A stretch of 64,000 nt of DNA from Betaproteobacteria bacterium (GCA_025350245.1 JANXYG010000056.1:1-64000), one strand, 5' to 3'; positions 27,606 to 35,892 are shown, counted from the stretch's first letter. The notes: generated from the sequence alone by a model not told the origin. Numbers and translations are program-made.

Positions 27606-28622
27606 ATGAAAAAATCGCCACCCGTCCCTGCGTCATTGCACAGCGCCCCCAGCCGCCCTTCGATGCATGTGACCCTGCGCCAGCTCAAGGTGTTCGAGAC
27701 CGTGGCACAGCTCAGCAGCTTCACCCGCGCAGCCGAAGCGCTGTTCCTGTCGCAACCGACGGTCTCGATGCAGGTGAAGCAGCTGTCGGAGGCGGTGGAA
27801 CAGCCGCTGTTCGAGCAGTTGGGCAAGAAGATCTTCCTGACCGACATGGGTCGGGAGTTGCACGCCACCTGCCGCGAGATGTTCGATACGTGGTCACGGT
27901 TCGAGATGACGGCGGCCGACATGAAGGGTCTCAAGCGTGGCCGCCTGCGCCTGGCATGCGTCTCGACAGCCAAGTACTTCATCCCGCGCCTGCTGGGTCC
28001 GTTCTGCGACCGGTATCCGGGCATCGACGTCCAGCTGGAGGTCGCCAACCGCGACGCGGTGGTCGAGCGACTCGCGAAGAACCAAGACGATCTTTACATC
28101 ATGGGCATGCCGCCACAGCATTTCGACATCGCCCTGCACCCGTTCCTCGACAATCCGCTGATCCCGATCGCGCCGGCCAACCACCCGCTGGCGAACAAGA
28201 AGCGGGTGCCATTGAAACGTTTCGCCGAAGAACAGATGCTGCTGCGAGAGCGCGGGTCAGGCACCCGCATGGCCACCGAGCGCCTGTTTCGCGACCACGG
28301 GATCGTGATCAAGGCACGCATGGAGATCGGCTCGAACGAGGCCATCAAACACGCGGTGGCCGGCGGCTTGGGGGTCACGGTGATCTCCACCCATGCGCTG
28401 ACGCTCGAACCACTGCACGGGCAACTGGTGGTCCTCGATGTCGAAGGGTTTCCGATCCGGCGCTCGTGGTATGTGGTGCATCCCGGCAACAAGAAATTGT
28501 CGGTCGTGGCAAAGACATTCTTCGAATATCTGCAGAGCGAAGCGCCGCAGCACCTGCAGGAATCCATCGCCCTGCCACCGCACCGTACAGTGCGCACGAC
28601 CCCGGGCAAACGTAACGGCTGA
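27606..28622 (+). CDS. LysR-family transcriptional regulator (CbbR-like)
   Basis: This 338-aa regulator has an N-terminal winged helix-turn-helix (MHVTLRQLKVFETVAQLSSFTRAAEALFLSQPTVSMQVKQL) and a periplasmic-binding-protein-like effector domain from about residue 110. Sequence flavour is that of the CbbR/YeiE branch. The ATG at 27606 gives 19 extra residues before the usual LysR start. The ATG at 27663 is the alternative, and neither has a clear ribosome site. It diverges from the flavoprotein gene across a perfect palindrome, suggesting it controls that operon. The effector is unknown. Confidence 0.86.
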   Translation: MKKSPPVPASLHSAPSRPSMHVTLRQLKVFETVAQLSSFTRAAEALFLSQPTVSMQVKQLSEAVEQPLFEQLGKKIFLTDMGRELHATCREMFDTWSRFEMTAADMKGLKRGRLRLACVSTAKYFIPRLLGPFCDRYPGIDVQLEVANRDAVVERLAKNQDDLYIMGMPPQHFDIALHPFLDNPLIPIAPANHPLANKKRVPLKRFAEEQMLLRERGSGTRMATERLFRDHGIVIKARMEIGSNEAIKHAVAGGLGVTVISTHALTLEPLHGQLVVLDVEGFPIRRSWYVVHPGNKKLSVVAKTFFEYLQSEAPQHLQESIALPPHRTVRTTPGKRNG

Positions 28623-28678
28623 GCTGGTGGAGTCGGCGGGGGCTGCGCCGATCGCTATGCAGCCGCGGCGCGCAGCAG

Positions 28679-29107
28679 CTACCGGTCGAGTTGCGAGGCG
28701 AAGGCTTGGCGATCCGCCTTGCCGAAGCTCGCCGGTCCGCCGGTATCGACACCGCCCGCGCGCAGCGTATCCATGAAGTTTCTCAGGTCCAGCAGGCCAC
28801 GCACATTGTCGGTGGTGTAGATCTCACCGCGCGGATTCAGGGCTTCGGCACCGCGTTCCACCACGGCCGCCGCCAGCGGGATGTCGGCGGTGACCACCAG
28901 ATCCCGAGGTTGCACGAGTTCGACGATGCGGGCGTCGGCCACATCGAAGCCGCGCGGCACCTGCATTGCCCGGATCCAGGGCGATCGCGGTACCCGCAGT
29001 TGCTGGTTGGCAACCAGCGTGACCATCGTGAAGGTGCGCTCCGCGGCCCGGAACAAAATCTCCTTGACGGCGGCCGGACACGCATCGCCATCCACCCAGA
29101 TCGGCAT
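28679..29107 (-). CDS. YaiI/YqxD family (UPF0178, DUF188) protein
   Basis: This 142-aa protein matches the DUF188 family throughout: [20 protein letters not shown] at the start, and the core [25 protein letters not shown]. The acidic motif DGDACP suggests a PIN-like nuclease fold, but biochemical activity is not established. It is last in a three-gene series after the S4 protein (8-bp gap). Length is normal for the family. Confidence 0.88.
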   Translation of the reverse strand: MPIWVDGDACPAAVKEILFRAAERTFTMVTLVANQQLRVPRSPWIRAMQVPRGFDVADARIVELVQPRDLVVTADIPLAAAVVERGAEALNPRGEIYTTDNVRGLLDLRNFMDTLRAGGVDTGGPASFGKADRQAFASQLDR

Positions 29108-29115
29108 CGCCGCCG

Positions 29116-29337
29116 CTACCGACCGACGGAAACCAGCACGAAGTCCTGCCCCGCGTAGTGCACCCGTTGCCCAGGCCGAAGCTTGGCTCGCTTGCGGGTC
29201 TCGACCTTCCCGTCCACGGTGACTTCGCCCGCCGTGGTGGCTGCGTGGGCCGCACCACCCGATGCGACCGCGGCTGTCGCTTTCAGCAACTGATCGAGCT
29301 GAATGTAGTCGCCACGGATCGCGAACTCGACGCTCAT
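29116..29337 (-). CDS. small RNA-binding S4-domain protein (YbcJ-like)
   Basis: This 73-aa single S4-like domain protein reads [21 protein letters not shown]...[23 protein letters not shown], the pattern of E. coli YbcJ. Such proteins bind structured RNA; the partner is unknown. It sits between nnrU-like (13 bp upstream) and yaiI-like (8 bp downstream) genes and is probably co-transcribed with them. Confidence 0.86.
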   Translation of the reverse strand: MSVEFAIRGDYIQLDQLLKATAAVASGGAAHAATTAGEVTVDGKVETRKRAKLRPGQRVHYAGQDFVLVSVGR

Positions 29338-29350
29338 CGAGTTGCGTCCA

Positions 29351-29929
29351 TCAACCGAACGGCTGCACGCCGATCAACCAACCGTGCAACGCAAAAGCGA
29401 ATGCGGCCCACGCCACCAGTCCCACGGCGATGGTCACGAGCGTCAGTGAGGCGGGCCCCGACGGATAGCGGGTGCCCGCGGCGCGGTCACGCCGCCGGGC
29501 GGCGCGAAATGCGAATACCGCCCAGACCAGGAAGCCGCCGAACAGGAACAGATCCGCCAGGTTGCCATTGGCGAGAAGGTGCGCCAGCGCCCAGACCTTG
29601 GTACCGAGGATCATCGGATGCCCGATCGCGGCCTTGATACGGTTGCGCGGCACATACGCGGCCGCGAGCAGGATGAACGCGGGGATCGTGAGTAGCGCCG
29701 CAACATGGCGGGTCCAGATCGGCGGATTCCACAGCACCACCGGGTCGGTCCGCGCGACGCCATAGCCATAGACGAGGAGCACGAAGCCGACCAGCGACAG
29801 GACGGAAACCATCCCTTTCCAGGGACCCTCGCCGAGTTTCGCGATCATCGATCCACGCCAACCATCGGCGACAGCGCGCGTCGAGTGAGCGCCGAGAAAC
29901 AGGACAAGACCGAGGATCAGGAGAGTCAT
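29351..29929 (-). CDS. NnrU-family inner-membrane protein
   Basis: This 192-aa membrane protein has about five hydrophobic segments (LLILGLVLFLGAHS at the start, then VLSLVGFVLLVYGY and others). Conserved features of the NnrU family are visible, including the early LFLGAHSTRA and the HPMILGTKVWALAHLLANG region. The family includes a protein needed for nitric-oxide metabolism in Rhodobacter and relatives of carotene isomerase. A direct role in denitrification is not supported by the neighbours here. First gene of the NnrU-S4-YaiI series. Confidence 0.85.
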   Translation of the reverse strand: MTLLILGLVLFLGAHSTRAVADGWRGSMIAKLGEGPWKGMVSVLSLVGFVLLVYGYGVARTDPVVLWNPPIWTRHVAALLTIPAFILLAAAYVPRNRIKAAIGHPMILGTKVWALAHLLANGNLADLFLFGGFLVWAVFAFRAARRRDRAAGTRYPSGPASLTLVTIAVGLVAWAAFAFALHGWLIGVQPFG

Positions 29930-30155
29930 GGGTCAGCTTTCGGGGCGGGGCATGTGATCGAAGGTCGGACACGCGCGAACGGCGTCCGCGATCGCGACTC
30001 GCGGCCCGCGAACGACCGCCGCCGAATCGCGGCAACCGCGACGATACATCAAGCCAACCGCTGCCGATGCCGGATGCGGTGGTCGCAACCGTGAACGAAC
30101 CCCGCCGTCCACGCCGGCGCATCGCGCCGGGCACCACGGCTTCGCGGCCGTTGCC
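29930..30155. other. intergenic stretch with no recognisable gene
   Basis: Between the NnrU gene start and the DUF4242 gene end, 226 bases carry only shadow ORFs without family-like sequence. It should hold the promoter of the NnrU operon and the 3' end of the BTAD operon. I see no strong hairpin-plus-T terminator and no clear -10/-35 pair. Confidence 0.4.
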
Positions 30156-30404
30156 TTATTCGATCACGTCCCCCACCCACACCCGCTCGAACGGCGCGGC
30201 AGCCTGCCGCTGCACCTTGCGCACGGTCTCCGCGTCCGCCGCTTCGTACTCGCACACCATCCGCATCCTGTCGGCGGACAGGACACTGCGTTTCCAGGAG
30301 ACGTTGTAGATGCTCAGGCAGGGCCGCTCGCGATCGGCAACGACCTGCATGTCCTGGTCGGTCTGGGGCTGGGCGAATGCCCGTTCCACGATGATGCGTC
30401 TCAT
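30156..30404 (-). CDS. DUF4242 protein (small ferredoxin-like fold)
   Basis: This 82-aa protein has the DUF4242 pattern: MRRIIVERAF, then YNVSWKRSVLSADRMRMVCEYEAADAETVRKVQRQAAAPFERVW. A structurally known relative is a small nickel-binding protein of Streptomyces; the role of the family is unclear. GGAGGTG five bases before the ATG lies inside the last codons of the upstream regulator gene. The ATGA overlap makes the pair tightly coupled. Such coupling implies the two proteins are needed together. Confidence 0.82.
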   Translation of the reverse strand: MRRIIVERAFAQPQTDQDMQVVADRERPCLSIYNVSWKRSVLSADRMRMVCEYEAADAETVRKVQRQAAAPFERVWVGDVIE

Positions 30405-33400
30405 GGTTCACCTCCGTTTGGGTTGCGACCCGGATACTCGCGCCGGACCGTTGAATCCAGCGTTGGAATTCCGCTTCCCTCGGCTTCGGCTTGCATCGAC
30501 GCGCCCAAGGCACGCGCATTGAGCCGGCCACTGGCGCCGGCTTCGTCCAGGCTTGCCAGCAGCGCGCGCACCCGCGACACGTCGCCGGTGCGCGCGGCGA
30601 CCCGGGCGAGCATCGCCGTGGCGACCGCCATCTCGGTCGGGCGATTCACTGCCCGGGCAAGGTCCAGCGCTTCTTCGGACATGGCCCGTGCTGCGTCGAG
30701 CGCCCCGGCGACAAGCTCAAGATCGCCCGCCGCGTTGAGTGCGTAGGCCAGGTGTGCCTTGTCGTCCGCATCCCGCAATGCAGCGAGGCCCGCCGTGAGT
30801 GCGGCCGCCACGGGTTCACCCCGATGGAGGCGGGCCAGCGCATCGAGTACCTCGGCAAACGGTGCGCCGGTATCCCACATGCGGCGGGACGCCTGCACTA
30901 CCAACTCGCAGAAACCGCAGACCGCGTCGAATTGCCGGTCCTCCAAGGCAAGTTGCGCGAGCCAGACCAGACACTCATATTCCCGCCAGCGATCCTCCTG
31001 CAAACGGGCCAGGGATACGGCCGCGCCCAACCGGTCGCGCGCCACGTCCATTTCGCCATCCACCCGTGCGAGCAGGGCGAGGCCCCAATCGAGCTCGATG
31101 AACCTGAGGTTCAGGGTCGCCGCGAGCCGGGCCGCCTCGTCCAGCAGATCGCGCGCGAGGGGCACGTCCGAGTCGACCTCGAGCAGACAGCGGCCGGTGT
31201 TGGCGAGCTGCTGGCATCGGGTGGCCTGATCGAGCGAGCGCGTTGCGCGTTCGGCCTCCAGCGTCGTTGCCAGCGCACGCTCGATGTCGTTCGACTGCTC
31301 GCGCATCCACGACAGGATGTGTAGCCCGGCCGCGGCGTCGGCGTGGAGCCCGAGCGCTTCGGCCGCGGCGACGGCATGCTCGAGCTGCGCGGCCAGCACC
31401 TGTCTCCCCTGGCGGGTTCCGGGGCTGGCGTCGGCAACGACACGAAGCTTGAGCAGGCCGATGGTGAGCTGTATCCGTTCCGCACCGGCGGCGATAGCCG
31501 GCAACTGGGCGATGCCTTGATCGGCAACCGCAATGGCCTGGCGATTGGCGAATACCCGCAGGCAATGCTCGCCCGCCGCCAGGCATGCCCGCGCCGTCAG
31601 CAAACGGTCCTCGGCGATGGTGGCGTGGCGCACCAGATCGCCATGCAACCGCGGGTCGCGAACGCGCGCTGCATCGAGCGCAAGCGCGATCTGCCGATGG
31701 ATGGTCTTGCGCCGCGTGCCCGAAAGACCGCGGTACACCGCATGCCGGATCAGGTCGTGCGAAAAGTCGAAATGATCATCCCCGGTGGGCTTCATCAATC
31801 CCCGCCGCTCCAGCCGCTCGTAGCGCGCGAGGATGTCGGCGACGCCAAGGCCGGACGCGTGCGCCATGAGTTCGGGCTGGATCTGCCGGCCCATGGCCGC
31901 GGCCCAGGCAAGCGTCTCCCGATCTTCCAGGCCGAGGGCTTCGAGCCGGTCCGCAACCAGGGCGTCGAGGCTGCGGTCCCCGGGGTTGTCCGCCCGCCCG
32001 CGGGCCCGCACCAGCTCGAGCAGGTAGAGCGGATTGCCGCCAGCCTCACCCAGGGCGAAGCTGGCATCGGTGGTGCCGAGCACGGCATTCACCAGGGCCG
32101 CCGCCTGATCGGGATCCAGCGGTGCAAGCGGCAACCGTTCGATCCGTTGCTCGCGTGCAAGCGACTGGACCAGCCCTCGGGCCCAGGGATTGTCATCGAT
32201 CTCGCCCGAGCGGGCAGCACCGGCCAGCATCAGCCGCCCGCCAAGGTCGGACGTGCGCGCGAGAAAATGCAGCAGCGCTGCCGAGCTTTCGTCGATCCAT
32301 TGCAGATCGTCGAGGGCGATCGCGAGTCCGCTGCTCCCGGCAAGCGATCGAACCAGCAGCGCCGTGGCGCTGAACAACTGTGAGCGATCGCCTGAAGGTG
32401 CGGCCACCGGCGACAAGCCCGCGTCGAGCAGCGGTGCGGCGGCAGCGGCCACTTGCTTCGACACGGAAGCCAGCGAAGCACCTCGCAACGCATCGACCCA
32501 CAACCCATAGGGTCGGACGGTCTCGGCCTCGAAACAGCGGCCCCGCAGGACCCGGAATCCGAGTGCGGCGGCGCGATCGCAGAAGTCATCCAGCACCCGT
32601 GTCTTGCCGATGCCGGGTTCACCCAGGAACAGGAGCATCGCGGCGGATGCCGTCGGTGCCTCCAGTGCCCGATCGATCGCCGCTCGTTCGACGCCACGCC
32701 CGACCAGCAATGGAACAGGTGGAATGTCGAGACCCGGCGACGCATCGGTAACCGCGGCAGCCTGCAGCGCGGGAGCGGCGGCACCGGCATCGGTGACTTG
32801 ACGGCGGACCATCCGGATGGCCGCGTCCAGCGGACCGCCGGGAGGCAACGACAACTCGCGGCGCAGGAGGTCCCGGGCGTACTGGTAATGCTCCTCGGCG
32901 GCACCGTATCGGCCGGCGGCGGCAATGAGCCGGACCACGTTCGCATGCGCAGCTTCGGCCAGCGGATCGAATGCCAGCAGGGCGCGGGCATGCTTCAGGG
33001 CGCGTTCGGGCTCGGACTTCAGTCGCTCCACCAGCGTGGCCAGCACGTCGCGGCGCAAGGCGCCATGGCGTTCGCGTTCGGCCATGCACCACTGGTGGAA
33101 GCGGTAGCACGCGGGCAACTCGAGGCCGCCGAGAAATTCACCGGCGAGCAACTGCGCCGCCTCTTCCAGCGCAGGCAACGCGACGTTCTCGCACCCGGCT
33201 TCGAGCAGGCGCTGCGCCCGTTCGATATCGACAACGGCACCGAGCGGCAGAAACGCCACTCTCTCGCGATCGGCGACCAGCCGGACCGCGTCAGGCGCAT
33301 CGACAACGCCACGCAACTTGGTGAGGCTCCATCGCAAGGCCGCGCGCGGATCGTCCGGGCCGTCCCACAACAGATCGCACAGCGCCTGGCGCGAATGCGC

Positions 33401-33556
33401 GCGTCCGGTGGCAACGAGATACCCGAGCAGCGCGCGCGTGCGGCGGGAGGCCGGCAACGCTGCCGACACGCCGTCGACCGCCACTTCGAGTTCGCCGATC
33501 AACCGCAATTGCAACGACGGCTTCGGCGTTGAAGCAACGAATGTCCGGGCTGCCAC
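30401..33556 (-). CDS. BTAD-type transcriptional regulator with AAA/NACHT-like ATPase and TPR repeats
   Basis: This signal-transduction ATPase of about 1051 aa starts with a SARP-like winged helix (LQLRLIGELEVAVDG...RRTRALLGYL...LCDLLW). A bacterial transcriptional activation (BTAD) helical domain follows (to about residue 250). An AAA domain comes next, with Walker A GEPGIGKTR (about 310) and Walker B LAIALDDLQWID (about 410). The C-terminal half is Ala-rich helical TPR-like sequence, with no C-terminal LuxR helix-turn-helix. The ORF runs to a GTG at 33607. The GTG at 33556 has GGAG five bases upstream and leaves the dyad at 33608-33650 outside the gene, so I prefer it. It probably controls the divergent operon at 33696-35639. 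Confidence 0.84.
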   Translation of the reverse strand: MAARTFVASTPKPSLQLRLIGELEVAVDGVSAALPASRRTRALLGYLVATGRAHSRQALCDLLWDGPDDPRAALRWSLTKLRGVVDAPDAVRLVADRERVAFLPLGAVVDIERAQRLLEAGCENVALPALEEAAQLLAGEFLGGLELPACYRFHQWCMAERERHGALRRDVLATLVERLKSEPERALKHARALLAFDPLAEAAHANVVRLIAAAGRYGAAEEHYQYARDLLRRELSLPPGGPLDAAIRMVRRQVTDAGAAAPALQAAAVTDASPGLDIPPVPLLVGRGVERAAIDRALEAPTASAAMLLFLGEPGIGKTRVLDDFCDRAAALGFRVLRGRCFEAETVRPYGLWVDALRGASLASVSKQVAAAAAPLLDAGLSPVAAPSGDRSQLFSATALLVRSLAGSSGLAIALDDLQWIDESSAALLHFLARTSDLGGRLMLAGAARSGEIDDNPWARGLVQSLAREQRIERLPLAPLDPDQAAALVNAVLGTTDASFALGEAGGNPLYLLELVRARGRADNPGDRSLDALVADRLEALGLEDRETLAWAAAMGRQIQPELMAHASGLGVADILARYERLERRGLMKPTGDDHFDFSHDLIRHAVYRGLSGTRRKTIHRQIALALDAARVRDPRLHGDLVRHATIAEDRLLTARACLAAGEHCLRVFANRQAIAVADQGIAQLPAIAAGAERIQLTIGLLKLRVVADASPGTRQGRQVLAAQLEHAVAAAEALGLHADAAAGLHILSWMREQSNDIERALATTLEAERATRSLDQATRCQQLANTGRCLLEVDSDVPLARDLLDEAARLAATLNLRFIELDWGLALLARVDGEMDVARDRLGAAVSLARLQEDRWREYECLVWLAQLALEDRQFDAVCGFCELVVQASRRMWDTGAPFAEVLDALARLHRGEPVAAALTAGLAALRDADDKAHLAYALNAAGDLELVAGALDAARAMSEEALDLARAVNRPTEMAVATAMLARVAARTGDVSRVRALLASLDEAGASGRLNARALGASMQAEAEGSGIPTLDSTVRREYPGRNPNGGEP

Positions 33557-33607
33557 GCTCGCTCCAACGGTCGTTTCAACGATGCCAGCGGATCGTTCGC
33601 TCCGCAC

Positions 33608-33650
33608 CTACCGAAGGCAGGTTCCAAACACTTCCTGCCAACGACGGTAG
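33608..33650. promoter_or_regulatory. nested inverted repeat between BTAD regulator and its divergent operon
   Basis: Outer arms CTACC / GGTAG and inner arms GGCAGG / CCTGCC form a nested dyad around a 12-bp centre in the short divergent intergenic region. This is the expected place for an operator recognised by the neighbouring regulator. No convincing -10/-35 pair overlaps it, so the assignment is tentative. Confidence 0.4.
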
Positions 33651-33695
33651 CACATGCCGCTCGCGGCCCTCAACACGAAACCAAGGAGAGACAAC

Positions 33696-34001
33696 ATGCT
33701 CATTGCTCGCTGGCAGATCGATGCCCGGTTCGGGCACCGGCAGCAGGTCATCGACCGGCTGCAGTACTGGGCGGACGAGATCGCGCCGAAAGCCGGCCTC
33801 ACCCACGGCCGGATCCTGACCGGGTCGGTCGGCGCGCTCGAGGCCACCGTCATCCACGAATGGGAAATCGCCGACCTCGGCGCGCTCGGCAGCGCGTGGG
33901 ATCGGCTTGCCACCATCGACGCGCACGCCGTGTGGGGCAAGGAACTGGAGGCGGTCGTCGTTTCGGGAACGGCGCGGTGGGAAATCTTTCGGGTGCAGTG
34001 A
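33696..34001 (+). CDS. small dimeric alpha/beta-barrel protein (antibiotic-monooxygenase-like fold)
   Basis: This 101-aa cytoplasmic protein has a beginning (MLIARWQIDARFGHRQQVIDRLQYWADEIAP) and a pattern of alternating strands and helices that resemble small ferredoxin-like ABM or EthD-type proteins. Relatives include cofactor-free monooxygenases, but no catalytic residues can be assigned. The start at 33696 rather than the ORF start at 33654 is set by AAGGAGAG about six bases upstream. It heads an operon with a methyltransferase and a secreted protein, divergent from the BTAD regulator. Confidence 0.72.
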   Translation: MLIARWQIDARFGHRQQVIDRLQYWADEIAPKAGLTHGRILTGSVGALEATVIHEWEIADLGALGSAWDRLATIDAHAVWGKELEAVVVSGTARWEIFRVQ

Positions 34002-34054
34002 CCGCATCCCGGTGCCCGCCGTTTTCGAACAACCAAATTCGAAGGAGTCCGAAC

Positions 34055-35113
34055 ATGAATATCGATGAAGCAAAGCTGAATGCGTTCATGGGCAGTTTCG
34101 TCCATGACCTCGGTGCCGTCATGCATGCCGCGACCATCGTCGTCGGCGACAGGCTCGGGCTGTACAAGGCACTGGCCGTGGAGCCATCGACACCGGAAGC
34201 GCTCGCAACCCGCACCGGAACCGACGCCCGCTATGTGCGGGAGTGGCTGTCGGCGCAGGCGGCGAGCGGCTACGTGCGGTACGAGGCGGACACCGGCCGC
34301 TTCAGTCTCGACGACGAACAGGCCTTCGCGCTCACCGTCGAAGGCGGGCCGGCCTTCATTCCCGGGGCGTTCGAGATCGCGGTCGCCCAATTCAAGGCGA
34401 TCCCGCAGATGATCGAGGCCTTCCGCAGCGGGCAAGGGCTCGGCTGGCACGAGCACGACGCGGCGTTGTTCCACGGCACCGAACGCTTCTTCCGTCCCGG
34501 TTACGCCGCGAATCTCGTCGCCAACTGGATTCCCTCGCTCGACGGTATCGAAGCGAAATTGCTCGCAGGCGCGTCGGTCGCCGATATCGGCTGCGGTCAT
34601 GGCGCTTCGACGCTGATCATGGCCGAGGCGTTTCCCGCGAGCCGGTTCGTCGGCTTCGACTACCACGAGCCATCGATCGGTCACGCGACCGACGCGGCGC
34701 AGCGCGCCGGTCTCGGCGACCGCGTGCAGTTTGCAGTCGCCAGCGCCAAGACCTTTCCAGGCAACGACTACGACTTCGTCGCCATGTTCGACTGCCTGCA
34801 CGACATGGGCGACCCGGTTGGCGCGTCGAGTCACATCCGGTCGGCATTGAAACCCGATGGCACCTGGATGATCGTGGAGCCGTTCGCGCACGACCATCTT
34901 GAGGAAAACCTGAATCCGGTCGGCCGGATCTTCTATTCCGCATCGACGTTCATCTGCACGCCCGCATCGCGCTCCCAGGAAGTCGGGCTCTGCCTCGGCG
35001 CCCAGGCCGGCGAGGCTCGGATACGCGACGTCGTGCGGCAAGGCGGCTTCGACCACTTCCGCCGGGCCACCGAAACCCCGTTCAACCTGGTCTACGAGGC
35101 GCGCCGCCATTGA
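34055..35113 (+). CDS. class I SAM-dependent methyltransferase with N-terminal winged helix
   Basis: This 352-aa protein has an N-terminal helical/winged-helix dimerisation region (DRLGLYKALAVEPSTPEALATRTGTDARYVREWLSAQAASGYVRY). The Rossmann domain follows, with motif I ASVADIGCGHGAS near residue 177 and the acidic GFDYHEPSI at the end of strand two. This layout is shared by O- and C-methyltransferases of secondary metabolism, and the substrate is unknown. GAAGGAG seven bases upstream supports the start. It lies 53 bp after the ABM-like gene in the operon facing the BTAD regulator. Confidence 0.84.
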   Translation: MNIDEAKLNAFMGSFVHDLGAVMHAATIVVGDRLGLYKALAVEPSTPEALATRTGTDARYVREWLSAQAASGYVRYEADTGRFSLDDEQAFALTVEGGPAFIPGAFEIAVAQFKAIPQMIEAFRSGQGLGWHEHDAALFHGTERFFRPGYAANLVANWIPSLDGIEAKLLAGASVADIGCGHGASTLIMAEAFPASRFVGFDYHEPSIGHATDAAQRAGLGDRVQFAVASAKTFPGNDYDFVAMFDCLHDMGDPVGASSHIRSALKPDGTWMIVEPFAHDHLEENLNPVGRIFYSASTFICTPASRSQEVGLCLGAQAGEARIRDVVRQGGFDHFRRATETPFNLVYEARRH

Positions 35114-35231
35114 CCGGGAACGGACCACGAACATCGTCGCCGGCGTCTTGCAACCGCAGATTCCGCCAGCGACGTTGCAGGCCCCGGTCCATCGGGGCGC
35201 GAGTCACCCCAACCATCAAGGAGATTTCGAA

Positions 35232-35639
35232 ATGAAAACGTTCACTTCCGTTCAGCGTGTCATCGCCGCAACGATCATCGGCCTGTCCGCCACCGCAGCC
35301 AGCGTCGCCGCCGCCGAGCCGGGCGCCCTTGACGGCAAGAAGTTCGAAGGCGTGTTCATCCAGCGCGGCAAGACCTCGGGAGACGCGGACACCGTCGTTT
35401 TCCAGGGTGGCCGCTTCCGATCGCAGGCCTGCGATCGCTACGGCTATTCGGATGCCGCCTACAGCACGACCACCCAGGGTGATTACGTCACCTTCGAAGC
35501 CCAGACCGAGAGCACCAAATACGGACGCCTGCTCTGGAAAGGTGTCATCCACGGCGACCAGTTCAGCGCGACCGCCACCATGGTTCGTCAAGGCAAGCCA
35601 CCGGTAGAAAACTGGGTCGTTGCCGCCGCGAAGCAGTGA
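35232..35639 (+). CDS. small secreted protein of unknown function
   Basis: This 135-aa protein has a clear signal peptide (MKTFTSVQRVIAATIIGLSATAASVAAA, cleavage near residue 27) and a soluble beta-rich domain (GKKFEGVFIQRGKTSGDADTVVF...RLLWKGVIHGDQFSATATMV). I do not recognise a family; the pattern is lipocalin-like at most. AAGGAG lies nine bases before the ATG. It is the third gene of the operon divergent from the BTAD regulator, with a 118-bp gap after the methyltransferase. Confidence 0.7.
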   Translation: MKTFTSVQRVIAATIIGLSATAASVAAAEPGALDGKKFEGVFIQRGKTSGDADTVVFQGGRFRSQACDRYGYSDAAYSTTTQGDYVTFEAQTESTKYGRLLWKGVIHGDQFSATATMVRQGKPPVENWVVAAAKQ

Positions 35640-35694
35640 TCCGGGGACGGTCTCTCGACGGGCAAAACCGCGAAAGGGCTGCTCAAATTGCTTG

Positions 35695-35750
35695 CCCCCC
35701 AAGCTCTCTTCGTTCGCTACCCCCGGGTCGGGGGGGCCTTTGGGAGCGGC
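35695..35750 (+). repeat. GC-rich hairpin element related to the window's post-stop repeat
   Basis: Reading forward, CCCCCCAAGCT, a CTTCGTTCGCTA segment and a CCCCCG-GGT-CGGGGG hairpin follow the same plan as the 85-bp repeats elsewhere in the window, but shorter. It lies about 55 bp after the stop of the secreted-protein gene, in the same relative orientation as the other copies. It may end transcription of that operon. Confidence 0.45.
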
Positions 35751-35762
35751 CCGTCAGGCGCC

Positions 35763-35793
35763 AAACAGGCTGGGCGCGATGCCCAGCCTGTTT
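35763..35793 (-). terminator. terminator-like hairpin downstream of tRNA-Arg
   Basis: AAACAGGCTGGGC and GCCCAGCCTGTTT form a perfect 13-bp stem with a 5-nt loop, 5 bp beyond the tRNA 3' end. On the minus strand the stem ends in TTT, so it can act as a factor-independent terminator of the tRNA transcript. Its symmetry allows it to act in both directions. Confidence 0.65.
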
Positions 35794-35798
35794 CGGAT

Positions 35799-35875
35799 TG
35801 GTGCGCCCGACACGATTCGAACGTGCGACTTCTGCCTTCGGAGGGCAGCACTCTATCCAACTGAGCTACGGGCGC
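35799..35875 (-). tRNA. tRNA-Arg (anticodon CCG)
   Basis: A full 77-nt cloverleaf can be drawn on the minus strand. The acceptor stem is GCGCCCG / CGGGCGC, the D-arm contains AGCTCAGTTGGATAGAG, the anticodon stem TGCC / GGCA encloses the loop CTCCGAA (anticodon CCG, reading CGG), the T-loop is TTCGAAT, and CCA is encoded. A single isolated gene with its own -10 element and terminator hairpin. Confidence 0.95.
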
Positions 35876-35886
35876 CTTGTGCAACA

Positions 35887-35892
35887 AGTATA
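35887..35892 (-). promoter_or_regulatory. -10 element of tRNA-Arg
   Basis: TATACT on the minus strand (5/6 match to TATAAT) ends 11 bp before the mature tRNA 5' end, a typical spacing for a stable RNA promoter. The expected -35 region is GC-rich and not convincing. Confidence 0.5.
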
